From an uncultured Lachnospiraceae bacterium (GTDB lineage Bacteria; Bacillota; Clostridia; Lachnospirales; Lachnospiraceae), in the NCBI GenBank assembly GCA_947626915.1, contig CANQUA010000027.1:1-39365 (forward strand): 39,365 bases of DNA. Reading direction: 5' to 3'. A model generated the notes under the pieces. The model was given only the letters and a program-made list of their open reading frames with translations, was not told the DNA's origin and ran no database searches. Below, one piece after another: positions 17,111 through 25,005 of this stretch (the stretch's first letter is position 1; each line of letters begins with the position of its first letter). Made by a program: the position numbers and the translations under genes.

Positions 17111-17804
17111 TTTTGTATCCTACCCCCCACACCGTGGTAATGATCTTGTTTTCTCTCGTATCCTCTTTCATCTTGCCGCGCAGACGGCGGATATGTACCA
17201 TGACGGTGTTGTTGGCCTCGTAAACCTTTTCGTTCCACACCCGTTCGAAGATCTCGTCGGTGCTGAACACCTTGCCAGGGTTGGACGCCAATAAATACAG
17301 GATATCGAATTCAATGGGCGTCAGCTTGATCTCCTCGTCATAAACCGTCACCTTGTGATTGTCCTTGTTGATAACCAGCCCCCTGATCGCAATCTCGTTT
17401 TTCTCCGTCTCTCTGGATGTGCTGTTGGGGTTCAGCTGGGTATAGCGCCGGAGCTGGGATTTGACCCGCGCCGTCAGCTCCAGCGGATTGAAGGGTTTCA
17501 CCACGTAATCGTCGGCGCCTGTGCCCAGACCCAGGATCTTGTCCAGATCGGTGGAACGGGCGCTGAGCATGATGATCGGGATATTGTTGTTCTCCCGGAT
17601 CTTCCGGCACATCTCCAGACCGTCCATGCCGGGCATCATGATATCGAGGAGCACCAGATGAACCTCCTCTTTCGCCAGGATCTCCAGCCCCTCTTTCGCG
17701 TTGTTCGCTTTAAACACCTTATAACCGTCGCTGACCAGATAGATCTCCACCAGATCCGCGATCTCTTTCTCGTCGTCCACCACCAGTATATTGATCTGAG
17801 CCAT
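17100..17804 (-). CDS. VanR-like OmpR-family response regulator, 234 aa
   Basis: Receiver domain with the acidic pair Asp10/Asp11, phospho-acceptor Asp54 (LLDIMMPGMDG), Ser81 and Lys103 (VKPF), all intact. A winged-helix DNA-binding domain follows (about 130-232, ending VWGVGYKIEK). AAAGGAGG precedes the ATG at 6 nt. It is the first gene of a five-gene operon with its kinase and an ABC exporter. Two 12-bp direct repeats overlap the -35 region of the promoter upstream, which fits autoregulation by an OmpR-type activator. Confidence 0.92.
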   Translation of the reverse strand: MAQINILVVDDEKEIADLVEIYLVSDGYKVFKANNAKEGLEILAKEEVHLVLLDIMMPGMDGLEMCRKIRENNNIPIIMLSARSTDLDKILGLGTGADDYVVKPFNPLELTARVKSQLRRYTQLNPNSTSRETEKNEIAIRGLVINKDNHKVTVYDEEIKLTPIEFDILYLLASNPGKVFSTDEIFERVWNEKVYEANNTVMVHIRRLRGKMKEDTRENKIITTVWGVGYKIEK

Positions 17805-17866
17805 TGGTTTTCCTCCTTTGTCCGTTTAACCGTTCTTTCCTCCATTTTATTGCCCGCATTACTAAC

Positions 17867-17913
17867 AGTATACCACAATGGACAGGATTTTTCCTTACTT
17901 TTTTCTTTACTTT
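17867..17913 (-). promoter_or_regulatory. Extended -10 promoter with direct-repeat operator for the VanRS-ABC operon
   Basis: On the minus strand TGgTATACT (17875-17867) is an extended -10, with no consensus -35. Directly upstream are two 12-bp direct repeats, AAAGTAAAGAAA (17913-17902) and AAAGTAAGGAAA (17901-17890), identical at 11 of 12 positions and placed about 30-53 bp before the expected transcription start. Half sites of this size and spacing are typical for OmpR/VanR-type activators. That the operon's own regulator binds here is inference. Confidence 0.55.
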
Positions 17914-18055
17914 GCGGCGAAAGTATTTTCAATTTGTGGGGGAAACTGGCATTCGCCGGCTGCCTCCGCGATCAGCCTTTCTCCGCGGGCCGTCTGGAAT
18001 GTGAGAATCGCTGCGAGCGCACTGCGGCGTCCTGTTTTTCCGCTCCCAGACCCGA

Positions 18056-18095
18056 ACAGGGAATCTCTATGATTCGTTTCATAGAAATTCCCTGT
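18056..18095. repeat. 40-bp near-perfect palindrome
   Basis: Arms 18056-18072 and 18079-18095 (17 nt each) are complementary except at one position, with a 6-nt loop TTCGTT. The arms begin ACAGGGAAT. No T-run follows on either strand, so it is not a standard terminator. It lies between the repeat pair and the promoter of the two-component operon. Confidence 0.7.
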
Positions 18096-18146
18096 CCGCT
18101 GACATATCTCAAATATAAACCGGCCTGCCGGGCATCCTGCGCCCCG

Positions 18147-18246
18147 ATTTCAGCCCGCACTCTCCCCGCAGGGAGCGGCGGCCATCCGGTATCACAGGAT
18201 GATCGTTCATAATATTTCAACCCGCACTCTCCCCGCAGGGAGCGGC
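18147..18246 (-). CRISPR. Possible two-repeat CRISPR remnant (type I-C-like repeats)
   Basis: Two 33-bp direct repeats (18214-18246 and 18147-18179) differ at one base and are separated by 34 bp (18180-18213). On the minus strand each starts GCCGCTCCCTGCGGGGAG, contains the stem CTCCC/GGGAG, and ends GGTTGAAAT (GGCTGAAAT in the second copy). Type I-C repeats are known for a GTCGC-stem-loop opening, a TTGAAAY end, 32-33 bp length and 33-37 bp spacers, and this pair fits each point approximately. The changed base lies in the downstream copy, as expected for a leader-distal repeat. The identity runs 3 bases past the repeat. No cas genes are in the window, and two copies are too few for proof. 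A duplicated intergenic hairpin element is the alternative. Confidence 0.4.
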
Positions 18247-18315
18247 GGCAGACTGGCTATTCTGCAAATAGAACCGTAAAGCGGTCCTCACGGGCGGCGC
18301 GGCGTTCCTCCGGCC

Positions 18316-20460
18316 TTACTCCCGCTCCCCGCTGCTCTCAATCGGCACAAATACGCGGGTGTTGACCGGATCCTGCAGCGCCTGATGGGCCTTGACCACC
18401 GCTTTCGCCTCCCCGCAGAAAGTATCCTGCGCGCCGACCGGGCTCTTGCCGCGGCGGTCCACCTTCTCATAGCTGCCGTCCGGCTGCAGAATGTGGGCTT
18501 TCAGATTGTCCTCCAACTGCACTTCCAGGATGTGCATGGCTTTCTCCTGCAGCTCCTGATCCAGGATGGGGAACAAAATCTCCACGCGGCGGTCCAGGTT
18601 CCTGGGCATCCAGTCGGCGCTTCCCATATAGTATTCGGGCATCCCGTTGTTTTCAAAATAGAAGATACGGCTGTGCTCCAGGAAATTGCCGACGATGGAG
18701 CGGACCGTGATATTCTCGCTCAGGCCCGGCACGCCTACCCGCAGGCCGCAGATGCCGCGAACGATCAGGTCGATCTTCACGCCCGCGCAGGAGGCCGCGT
18801 AGAGCTCCGCGATAATGTCCCGGTCGCAGAGGGAGTTGACCTTCGCGATGATCCTGGCGGGGCGGCCGGCCCTGGCGTGTTCCGCTTCCCTGCGGATCAG
18901 GCGGGTGAACCGTTTTCTCAGCCAGATCGGAGCAACGACCAGATGATTCCACTGCAGCGGCTCCGAATAGCCGGACAGCATATTGAAGACCGCGGTGGCG
19001 TCCTCGCCGATCTGGGGATGGCAGGTCAGCAGTCCGCAGTCCGTGTAAAGCTTGGCCGTGGAGTCGTTGTAATTGCCGGTGCCCAGATGGACGTAGCGGC
19101 GGATGCCGTCCTCTTCGCGCCGCACCACCAGCGTGATCTTGGAATGGGTCTTTAAGCCCAGCAGCCCGTAAATCACATGACAGCCGGCTTTCTCCAGCAT
19201 CTTCGCCCAGTTGATATTGTTTTCCTCGTCGAAGCGGGCCTTCAGTTCTACCAGAACCGACACCTGCTTGCCGTTGTCGGCGGCCTCCGCCAGCGCCGCG
19301 ACAATCGGAGAGTTGCCGCTGACCCGGTACAGGGTCTGCTTGATCGCCAGCACCTCCGGATCCCTGGCGGCCGTCTTTATGAAATTCACCACCGGCTCGA
19401 ACGATTCGTAAGGATGGTGAAGCAGGATGTCGCCCTTGCGGATATTGGTGAAGATGTCGTCGTCATTTAAAAACGCCGGATTGGGCTGCGGTTTGTGGGG
19501 CTCTGTTTTCAGATGATCGAACCCGTCCATCCCGTACATTTTCATCAGAAACGTCAGGTCCAGCGGGCCGTTGACCTCGTAGATATCCGCCGGCTGCAGA
19601 TTCAGTTCCTTGCGGAGCCGCTTCAGGATCCGCTTGTCGGCGTTGTCCTCGATCTCCAGACGGATCGCCTCGCCCCACTGGCGGCGCTTCAGCAGCTTCT
19701 CGATCTCCTTCAGCAGGTCCTCTGCTTCCTCCTCGTCGATAGACAGATCCGCGTTGCGCATGATGCGGAACGGATGGGCGGCGATGATGTCGCAGTTTAA
19801 GAACAGGGCGGACAGATTCCTCTCGATGATCTCCTCCAGCAGGATCACGACCCGCTCCTCGCTCACCGGGATCTCCACGATCCTGGGCAGCACCGCCGGC
19901 ACCCGCACCATCGCGAAATCGATCTGGCTCTCTCCGTCTTTCTTGCGGATCAGCGCGGCGATATTCAGAGATTTATTGTAGATCAGCGGAAACGGACGCG
20001 AAGAGTCCACCGCCATCGGCGTCAGCACCGGGTACACGTTCGCTTTAAAATACGCGTCGACCCATTCCGCTTCCGCCTGGGTCAGCTCCTCATGATGCCC
20101 CACGATACGCAGGCCGTTCTGCCTCAGCGCCGGCATCAGGGAACGCGTATAGGTCGAATACTGAAGCGTCACCAGCTCGTGGGTCTTCGCGCCGATCTTT
20201 ACCAGCTGCTCTTCCGGCGTCAGCCCGGCCATATCCGGCTTGGTGTAACCGGCGTGGACCATGTCCTTCAGAGAGGCCACGCGCACCATGAAAAATTCGT
20301 CCAGGTTGGAGGCGGTGATGCTTAAGAATTTCAAACGCTCAAACAAAGGGATCGTCTTATCCCTGGCTTCCTCCAGAATCCGGTAATCGAACTCCAGCCA
20401 GCTCAGCTCCCGGTTCACAAAATTCTCCGGCTTCACAAATCTCGCGTCGATCTCTGCCAT
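18316..20460 (-). CDS. ppk1: Polyphosphate kinase 1, 714 aa
   Basis: Transfers the terminal phosphate of ATP to polyphosphate, reversibly, at the membrane. Typical N-terminal NRELSWLEFDYRIL (16-29) and SNLDEFFMVR (51-60) are present. The catalytic His439 lies in KTHSKITLVVRRE, followed by YVHLGTGNYND. The second conserved histidine, His596, is in EHSRIFYF, with ADWMPRNLDRRVE after it. Length is normal for the family. AAGGAGGG precedes the ATG at 6 nt. The gene begins 2 bp after ppx, so synthesis and degradation enzymes are co-translated; an AAA+ gene precedes both. The C-terminal 30 residues are somewhat divergent. Confidence 0.95.
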   Translation of the reverse strand: MAEIDARFVKPENFVNRELSWLEFDYRILEEARDKTIPLFERLKFLSITASNLDEFFMVRVASLKDMVHAGYTKPDMAGLTPEEQLVKIGAKTHELVTLQYSTYTRSLMPALRQNGLRIVGHHEELTQAEAEWVDAYFKANVYPVLTPMAVDSSRPFPLIYNKSLNIAALIRKKDGESQIDFAMVRVPAVLPRIVEIPVSEERVVILLEEIIERNLSALFLNCDIIAAHPFRIMRNADLSIDEEEAEDLLKEIEKLLKRRQWGEAIRLEIEDNADKRILKRLRKELNLQPADIYEVNGPLDLTFLMKMYGMDGFDHLKTEPHKPQPNPAFLNDDDIFTNIRKGDILLHHPYESFEPVVNFIKTAARDPEVLAIKQTLYRVSGNSPIVAALAEAADNGKQVSVLVELKARFDEENNINWAKMLEKAGCHVIYGLLGLKTHSKITLVVRREEDGIRRYVHLGTGNYNDSTAKLYTDCGLLTCHPQIGEDATAVFNMLSGYSEPLQWNHLVVAPIWLRKRFTRLIRREAEHARAGRPARIIAKVNSLCDRDIIAELYAASCAGVKIDLIVRGICGLRVGVPGLSENITVRSIVGNFLEHSRIFYFENNGMPEYYMGSADWMPRNLDRRVEILFPILDQELQEKAMHILEVQLEDNLKAHILQPDGSYEKVDRRGKSPVGAQDTFCGEAKAVVKAHQALQDPVNTRVFVPIESSGERE

Positions 20461-20462
20461 CG

Positions 20463-21971
20463 CTATACCCTCCTTTTCTGCTTCAGCACCGGCCGGATGC
20501 CGAAAATCTCTTCAAAAAACGCCATGCCGCTCTGCACGAACAGGGCTTCCAGACTCAGGTCCCCCTCATAATTGGTGGAGATCAGCAGGTCGTCGCCCCG
20601 CACTCCCATGCGGCAGTCCGTCAGCTTCTGACGGTAGCTGGCGTCCAGGGCCACGGCCAGACGGAGCATGGCCGTCAGCTTGGCGGTGCGGATGTCCGAT
20701 TTGTCGTAATCGAAACGGCTGGCGTGGTACAGCACCACATTGGCCACCAGCTCCCGCTCCGCGTGAGACAGGCCGATGATCTCCGTGGACATCACGATAT
20801 TGTAAGAGCACTGGCTGTAATTGCGCATGGAGATATATTTGCCGCTGCCGTAAAGCACGGCGGCGATGCGCAGCAGCAGCCGGTCCCTCTGGTCCAGGCC
20901 GTGGTGGCGCTTCATGGCGTCGAACATCTGAACCGCCAGCGCCTCCACGCACAGGATATGGCTGTTGCCGCAGCGGTACCGCTTGGCGATATTGCGGGCA
21001 GAAGCCAGGATATCCTCGTCAAAATTATGAGTCAGGCGCAGGCAGCGGGTAGCCTGGGCGTATTCCGCGGCGATCCCGTCGCAGAGGCGGATGCCGGGAG
21101 CCCACACCATCTCGGCTCCGGTCATCTGCAGGATACGCATGTAAATGATCGCGCTGGGGATCAGGATCTCCGCATAACCTTCATTGATGCCGAATTCATC
21201 CTCCACCTGGGCCATCGGCATATTCATCAGCTGATCGTAAACCTGGTTGAATTCCTCGCGGGTAATGTGATTGACATTGCTGTCCCCGGTCACCTTCCGC
21301 ATCATGATCATGATGGAATCGCCGATGCCGATCAGGTTCTGGATCTCGCGGTCCCGCAGATACAGCTTCTTAAATTTGATCAGCTCATGGTCGATGATCT
21401 CCTCGACGATAGACTGCTCCATTGACCCGGCCGCCTGAATCTGGGACAGGATATCGCGGATCTTCAGAACGCCCGGTATGATGTTCTGGGTCGTCACCAG
21501 GCTCTCCTTGTCGAACAGGGAAAGCTGCGTGCTGCCGAAGCCCACGTCCGCGATGGCCGTGCCCTTCTGGATGATCTTCTCAAATTCGGCCGCTTTCATC
21601 GCAATGGCTTTGTAGCTCAGGAACCGCTGTTCCGAATTGTTGATGATCCGCACCTGGATGCCGGTCTGCACCTCGATCTGGTCCAGGATGATCTTGTTGT
21701 TGATCGCCTCGCGCATGGCGCTGGTGGCGTAAGCCCGGTACGCCTCCACCTTATAGCCCTTCATGACCCTGGAAAAATCGCCCAGCACGCGGCACATCTC
21801 ATCCACCAGGCGGTAGCTGATCTTGCCGGTGTGGTAGGTTTCCCGTCCAAGGGCTATTACGTGGCGCAGATGATCGATCTGCCGCATACCGTTTTTCGGC
21901 GACATTTCATAAATGCCCATCTCCAGTTCGAACGAACCTACGTCGATGGCTGCGAACATATGATTTGCCAT
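20463..21971 (-). CDS. ppx: Ppx/GppA-family exopolyphosphatase, 502 aa
   Basis: Actin-fold phosphatase of the Ppx/GppA family with an HD-type C-terminal half. The first phosphate motif is AIDVGSFELEMGIYE (8-22), where the usual DxGSNS reads DVGSFE. The second is ADVGFGSTQLSLF (141-153), where DIGGGS reads DVGFGS. Glu114 (NNSEQR) is at the place of the catalytic Glu. The C-terminal part has the helical HD-like region (RIAAVLYGSGKYIS, SHAERELVANVVLYH). With ppk1 2 bp downstream, polyphosphate hydrolysis is the likely role, though guanosine pentaphosphate phosphatase activity is possible. The altered phosphate loops make activity less certain. GGGGGAG lies 6-7 nt before the ATG. Confidence 0.85.
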   Translation of the reverse strand: MANHMFAAIDVGSFELEMGIYEMSPKNGMRQIDHLRHVIALGRETYHTGKISYRLVDEMCRVLGDFSRVMKGYKVEAYRAYATSAMREAINNKIILDQIEVQTGIQVRIINNSEQRFLSYKAIAMKAAEFEKIIQKGTAIADVGFGSTQLSLFDKESLVTTQNIIPGVLKIRDILSQIQAAGSMEQSIVEEIIDHELIKFKKLYLRDREIQNLIGIGDSIMIMMRKVTGDSNVNHITREEFNQVYDQLMNMPMAQVEDEFGINEGYAEILIPSAIIYMRILQMTGAEMVWAPGIRLCDGIAAEYAQATRCLRLTHNFDEDILASARNIAKRYRCGNSHILCVEALAVQMFDAMKRHHGLDQRDRLLLRIAAVLYGSGKYISMRNYSQCSYNIVMSTEIIGLSHAERELVANVVLYHASRFDYDKSDIRTAKLTAMLRLAVALDASYRQKLTDCRMGVRGDDLLISTNYEGDLSLEALFVQSGMAFFEEIFGIRPVLKQKRRV

Positions 21972-22050
21972 AGCCGCTCCCCCTTGTCTTTTTTATAAAA
22001 ATTTGCTGCGTTTGTTCCTTCATCCGGCTGTTTCCGGCCGCCGCGTCCCG

Positions 22051-23673
22051 TCACTCCGGAAGCTGGTCCCTGCCGGCTGTTTCCGCCGTATATTCCCCGC
22101 TTCCCAGCAGATACGCGATAAACTGCGCCGCCGTGCGCCCCGACAGACCGCCGTGCTGCAGCTCCCACTTATTGGCCTCCGCCAGAAGCACGTCCTCCGG
22201 CATCGTCACATGGTGCCGCTCCGCCAGGACCTTCACGATATTCTGGAACTGCTTTTTATCCGGCGAGCCGAAATAGATCGTGACGCCGAAGCGGGCCACC
22301 AGCGACAGCTTCTCCTGCACCGTGTCGTTGGCGTGCAGGTCGTCGTCCAGCTCCCGCTTGTCGCTGAATTTTTCCCGGATCAGGTGGCGGCGGTTGGACG
22401 TGGCGTAGATCAGCACGTTCTTCGGCTTGCGTCCCAGGCCGCCCTCGATGATCGCTTTCAGATATTTGTACTCCAGTTCGCTTTCTTCGAACGACAGATC
22501 GTCCATGTAGACGATAAATTTATAATTGCGGTCCTGCACCTGCTCCAGAATCGAGGACAGCGCGTGGAACTGGTGCTTGTAGACCTCGATAATGCGCAGA
22601 CCCCGCCCGTAATATTCATTCAGGATCGCCTTGATGCAGGAGGATTTGCCGGTGCCCGCGTCGCCGAACAGCAGCACGTTGTTGGCGGCCCGCCCCTGCA
22701 GAAACGCCTCCGTATTCTCGATCAGCTTCTTTTTCTGGATCTGATAACCCACGATATCATCCAGATACACATGCTCCACGTTGACGATGGGGACCATCCT
22801 GGCCTCGTGACCGTTTTCCTCCACCCGAAACGCCTTGTTCAGTCCGTATTTGCCCACGCCGAACTCCCGGTAAAACTGGGTGACGGCCGCCTGGAACTCG
22901 TTCACGTCCTTCGCGCGGCCCAGCGCCACCGACAGCTGGAGAATGCGGTCGCGGATGCGCTTGTTGAAGAGCCGGCTCCCATCGTCCGCGGGATGAAAAT
23001 CAGCCAGGTCATGCCAGAGGGACGCCAAAACCGCCTCCTTTTCCGCCTGTTCTTCCGCGGGTCCTGCGCCGCCGCCCGTGTTCGCCACTTCCGCGGGTCC
23101 TGCGCCGCTGCCGGCTGTGTTCGCCTCTTCCGCGGGTCCTGCGCCGCTGCCTCCCGTGTTCGCCTCTTCCGCGGGTCCTGCGCCGCTGCCTCCCGTGTTC
23201 GCCTCGGGAGCCCCGCCGCCTCCCGCCTGCGGCATGGCAGGATCGCCGCTGCCGGCCGTCCCGCGGTCCAGCCGCGCAACGTCCCGGTCAAACAATTCCT
23301 TAAACACCGCAAAATCCTGCCGCGCCAGATGACTCAGCGTCCCGCCCACATCTCCGCGTATCTCGCAGGCGGTGCTGAACGCATTTTCATGCTGGGCCAG
23401 ACAAAGGGCCAGAAAACAGTGCCACAGGTTTCCCTCGAACCCATACTCCGCCGCCAGTTCGATCAGCTGCCCGGCGCAGGCGCAGGAGGCCGCTTCAAAC
23501 GAGCCGTAACCCGCGCCGCCGTCCGCCGCATCCGCAAACGGATGTCCCTGCGCCTCTCCGGACTCTTTCCCGCTGCCGCGCTCCGCCTGGAGGCATACCA
23601 ATTCCAGCAGCCGCTCCATTTCGTCAAACAGCGTCTGATACCGCAGATTTCTGTATAATACCAAAGGTCTCAT
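22051..23673 (-). CDS. DUF815-type AAA+ ATPase, 540 aa
   Basis: The ATG at 23673 is chosen because GGAAGGAA lies 7 nt upstream; the GTG six bases earlier is too close to it. The C-terminal half (about 295-530) is the ATPase: Walker A GDAGTGKS (337-344), Walker B FIVYMDDLSF (386-395) and sensor LIYATSNRRH, all as in the DUF815 family. The N-terminal half is helical (RYQTLFDEMERLLELV) and is interrupted by a Gly/Ala linker (about 139-208) with four 13-residue repeats of the type EANTGGSGAGPAE. The function of the family is not established. It lies 79 bp ahead of ppx-ppk1 on the same strand. Confidence 0.8.
   Translation of the reverse strand: MRPLVLYRNLRYQTLFDEMERLLELVCLQAERGSGKESGEAQGHPFADAADGGAGYGSFEAASCACAGQLIELAAEYGFEGNLWHCFLALCLAQHENAFSTACEIRGDVGGTLSHLARQDFAVFKELFDRDVARLDRGTAGSGDPAMPQAGGGGAPEANTGGSGAGPAEEANTGGSGAGPAEEANTAGSGAGPAEVANTGGGAGPAEEQAEKEAVLASLWHDLADFHPADDGSRLFNKRIRDRILQLSVALGRAKDVNEFQAAVTQFYREFGVGKYGLNKAFRVEENGHEARMVPIVNVEHVYLDDIVGYQIQKKKLIENTEAFLQGRAANNVLLFGDAGTGKSSCIKAILNEYYGRGLRIIEVYKHQFHALSSILEQVQDRNYKFIVYMDDLSFEESELEYKYLKAIIEGGLGRKPKNVLIYATSNRRHLIREKFSDKRELDDDLHANDTVQEKLSLVARFGVTIYFGSPDKKQFQNIVKVLAERHHVTMPEDVLLAEANKWELQHGGLSGRTAAQFIAYLLGSGEYTAETAGRDQLPE
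23056..23205 (-). repeat. 39-bp tandem repeats in the linker of the DUF815 protein
   Basis: Four copies of a 39-bp unit (13 codons, one copy shortened by one codon) encode the Gly/Ala/Pro linker. Adjacent copies are nearly identical, so the linker length is likely to vary between strains. Confidence 0.85.
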
Positions 23674-23877
23674 AACCACATTCCTTCCGTAAATCCGATT
23701 TCCGATCTATCATTTCGCGGGAGACTGCGGGTCCGGCGTTTCCTCTGAAAAGTATTTCTCCGGCCGCTGTCCACAGGTCCCGGCGTCTTTCCAGACATCA
23801 TTTCTCCCGCTGCCCGCAATCCCGGGATCTCGCGGTTCCGTCATTGTCCCGGCGTCCCCGGCCCGAAAGCGCGTTTC

Positions 23878-25005
23878 TCAATAGTTCCCCAGGATCCGCA
23901 GATTCGCCGCTTCCTCCTTCATGGAGCGCAGGGCGTTCTGAATATTGGGCTGGCTCAGATTCCCCTCGATGTCCACGAAGAACCGATACTCCCAGCTCCT
24001 GCCGGGGATCGGCCGCGACTCGATCATCACCATATTGACGCCGTTGTAGATAAAATTGCCCAGCATATTGTAAAGCGTGCCGCTCTTATGCGGCAGCTCG
24101 AAGCAAAGGCTGATCTTGCCCGCGTTCCGGCAGTAAACCTTATCCCGCGCCAGGATCAGGAACCGGGTGGTATTCTCTTTATTATAATTGATGGCAGGCG
24201 CCAGAACCGACAGCCCGTACAGACGGCCGGCCGTCTCGCTGGCCACCGCCGCCTGGGTCTTATCTCCCTCCGCCACTACCTTTTTTGCGGCGACAGCCGT
24301 GTTTTCCACGCTGATCTGCCGCCACTCCCCATGGCTGTTCAAATACCTGGAACACTGCATCAGCGCCTGCGGGTGGGAATACACCGTCCTGATGTCCTCC
24401 AGCGCCGCTCCGGGGACGCCCAAAAGCGCATGGCTCACCGGCAGGAACGTCTCGGCCACGATCACATTGTCATGGGTGGTCAGAAGATCATAATTATCGC
24501 TGACCGCCCCCGCCGACGAATTTTCGATCGGGATCACCGCAAAATCGGCTTCTCCCTTCTCCACCGCCGTCATGGCCTCATCCCAGGTTTTCACATGGTA
24601 CGTGTCCGCCTGGTCCCCGAAATACTGAAGCGCCGCGCCGTGGCTGTAAGCGCCCTCCACTCCCTGGTAAACCACCCGCCGGCCGGCGGTATCCAGCCGC
24701 TCTATCATGGAAAATCCCGTGCCGCCGGTCTGTCCCTGCTCCTGCAGGATCCCGTACTGCAGCCTGCGGCCGATGGTCATCAGCTGGGTCATCATCTCTT
24801 CCGCCGCATTTTTCGCAAAATCCGTATGCGCCAGGCCGCGGACGGTCGCGATCTTCTGCTCTTCCCGCGCCCGGTCCAGAACCGGTTTTCCCACTTCTAT
24901 TTTATATTCGGCCACTTCCCTGCTCAGAAGCAGCCGTTCCTCCAGAAGACGCACCAGCTGTGCGTCGATCTCATCCAATTTTCCGCGTATTTCCTGTAAG
25001 TCCAC
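23878..25005 (-). CDS. pheA: Bifunctional chorismate mutase / prephenate dehydratase (P-protein), 375 aa
   Basis: Makes phenylpyruvate from chorismate in phenylalanine synthesis. Residues about 1-85 are an AroQ-type chorismate mutase (IRGKLDEIDAQLVRLLEER, VGKPVLDRAREEQK). Residues about 110-287 are the prephenate dehydratase (YQGVEGAYSH, IPIENSSAGAV at 158-168, NTTRFLIL with the catalytic Thr280-Arg-Phe). Residues about 297-375 are an ACT domain with GTLYNMLG and ESRP (329-332), the usual phenylalanine feedback site. The start is GTG, directly after the TAA of plsC, with GGAAGG at 8-9 nt. A 200-bp gap with no visible gene follows. Confidence 0.95.
   Translation of the reverse strand: MDLQEIRGKLDEIDAQLVRLLEERLLLSREVAEYKIEVGKPVLDRAREEQKIATVRGLAHTDFAKNAAEEMMTQLMTIGRRLQYGILQEQGQTGGTGFSMIERLDTAGRRVVYQGVEGAYSHGAALQYFGDQADTYHVKTWDEAMTAVEKGEADFAVIPIENSSAGAVSDNYDLLTTHDNVIVAETFLPVSHALLGVPGAALEDIRTVYSHPQALMQCSRYLNSHGEWRQISVENTAVAAKKVVAEGDKTQAAVASETAGRLYGLSVLAPAINYNKENTTRFLILARDKVYCRNAGKISLCFELPHKSGTLYNMLGNFIYNGVNMVMIESRPIPGRSWEYRFFVDIEGNLSQPNIQNALRSMKEEAANLRILGNY

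Noticed and set aside
22003-23658. 551-codon plus-strand open frame
   Set aside because: Opposite the DUF815 ATPase gene with intact Walker motifs; the repeated RLFRGSCAAA text is only the reverse reading of the 39-bp linker repeats.
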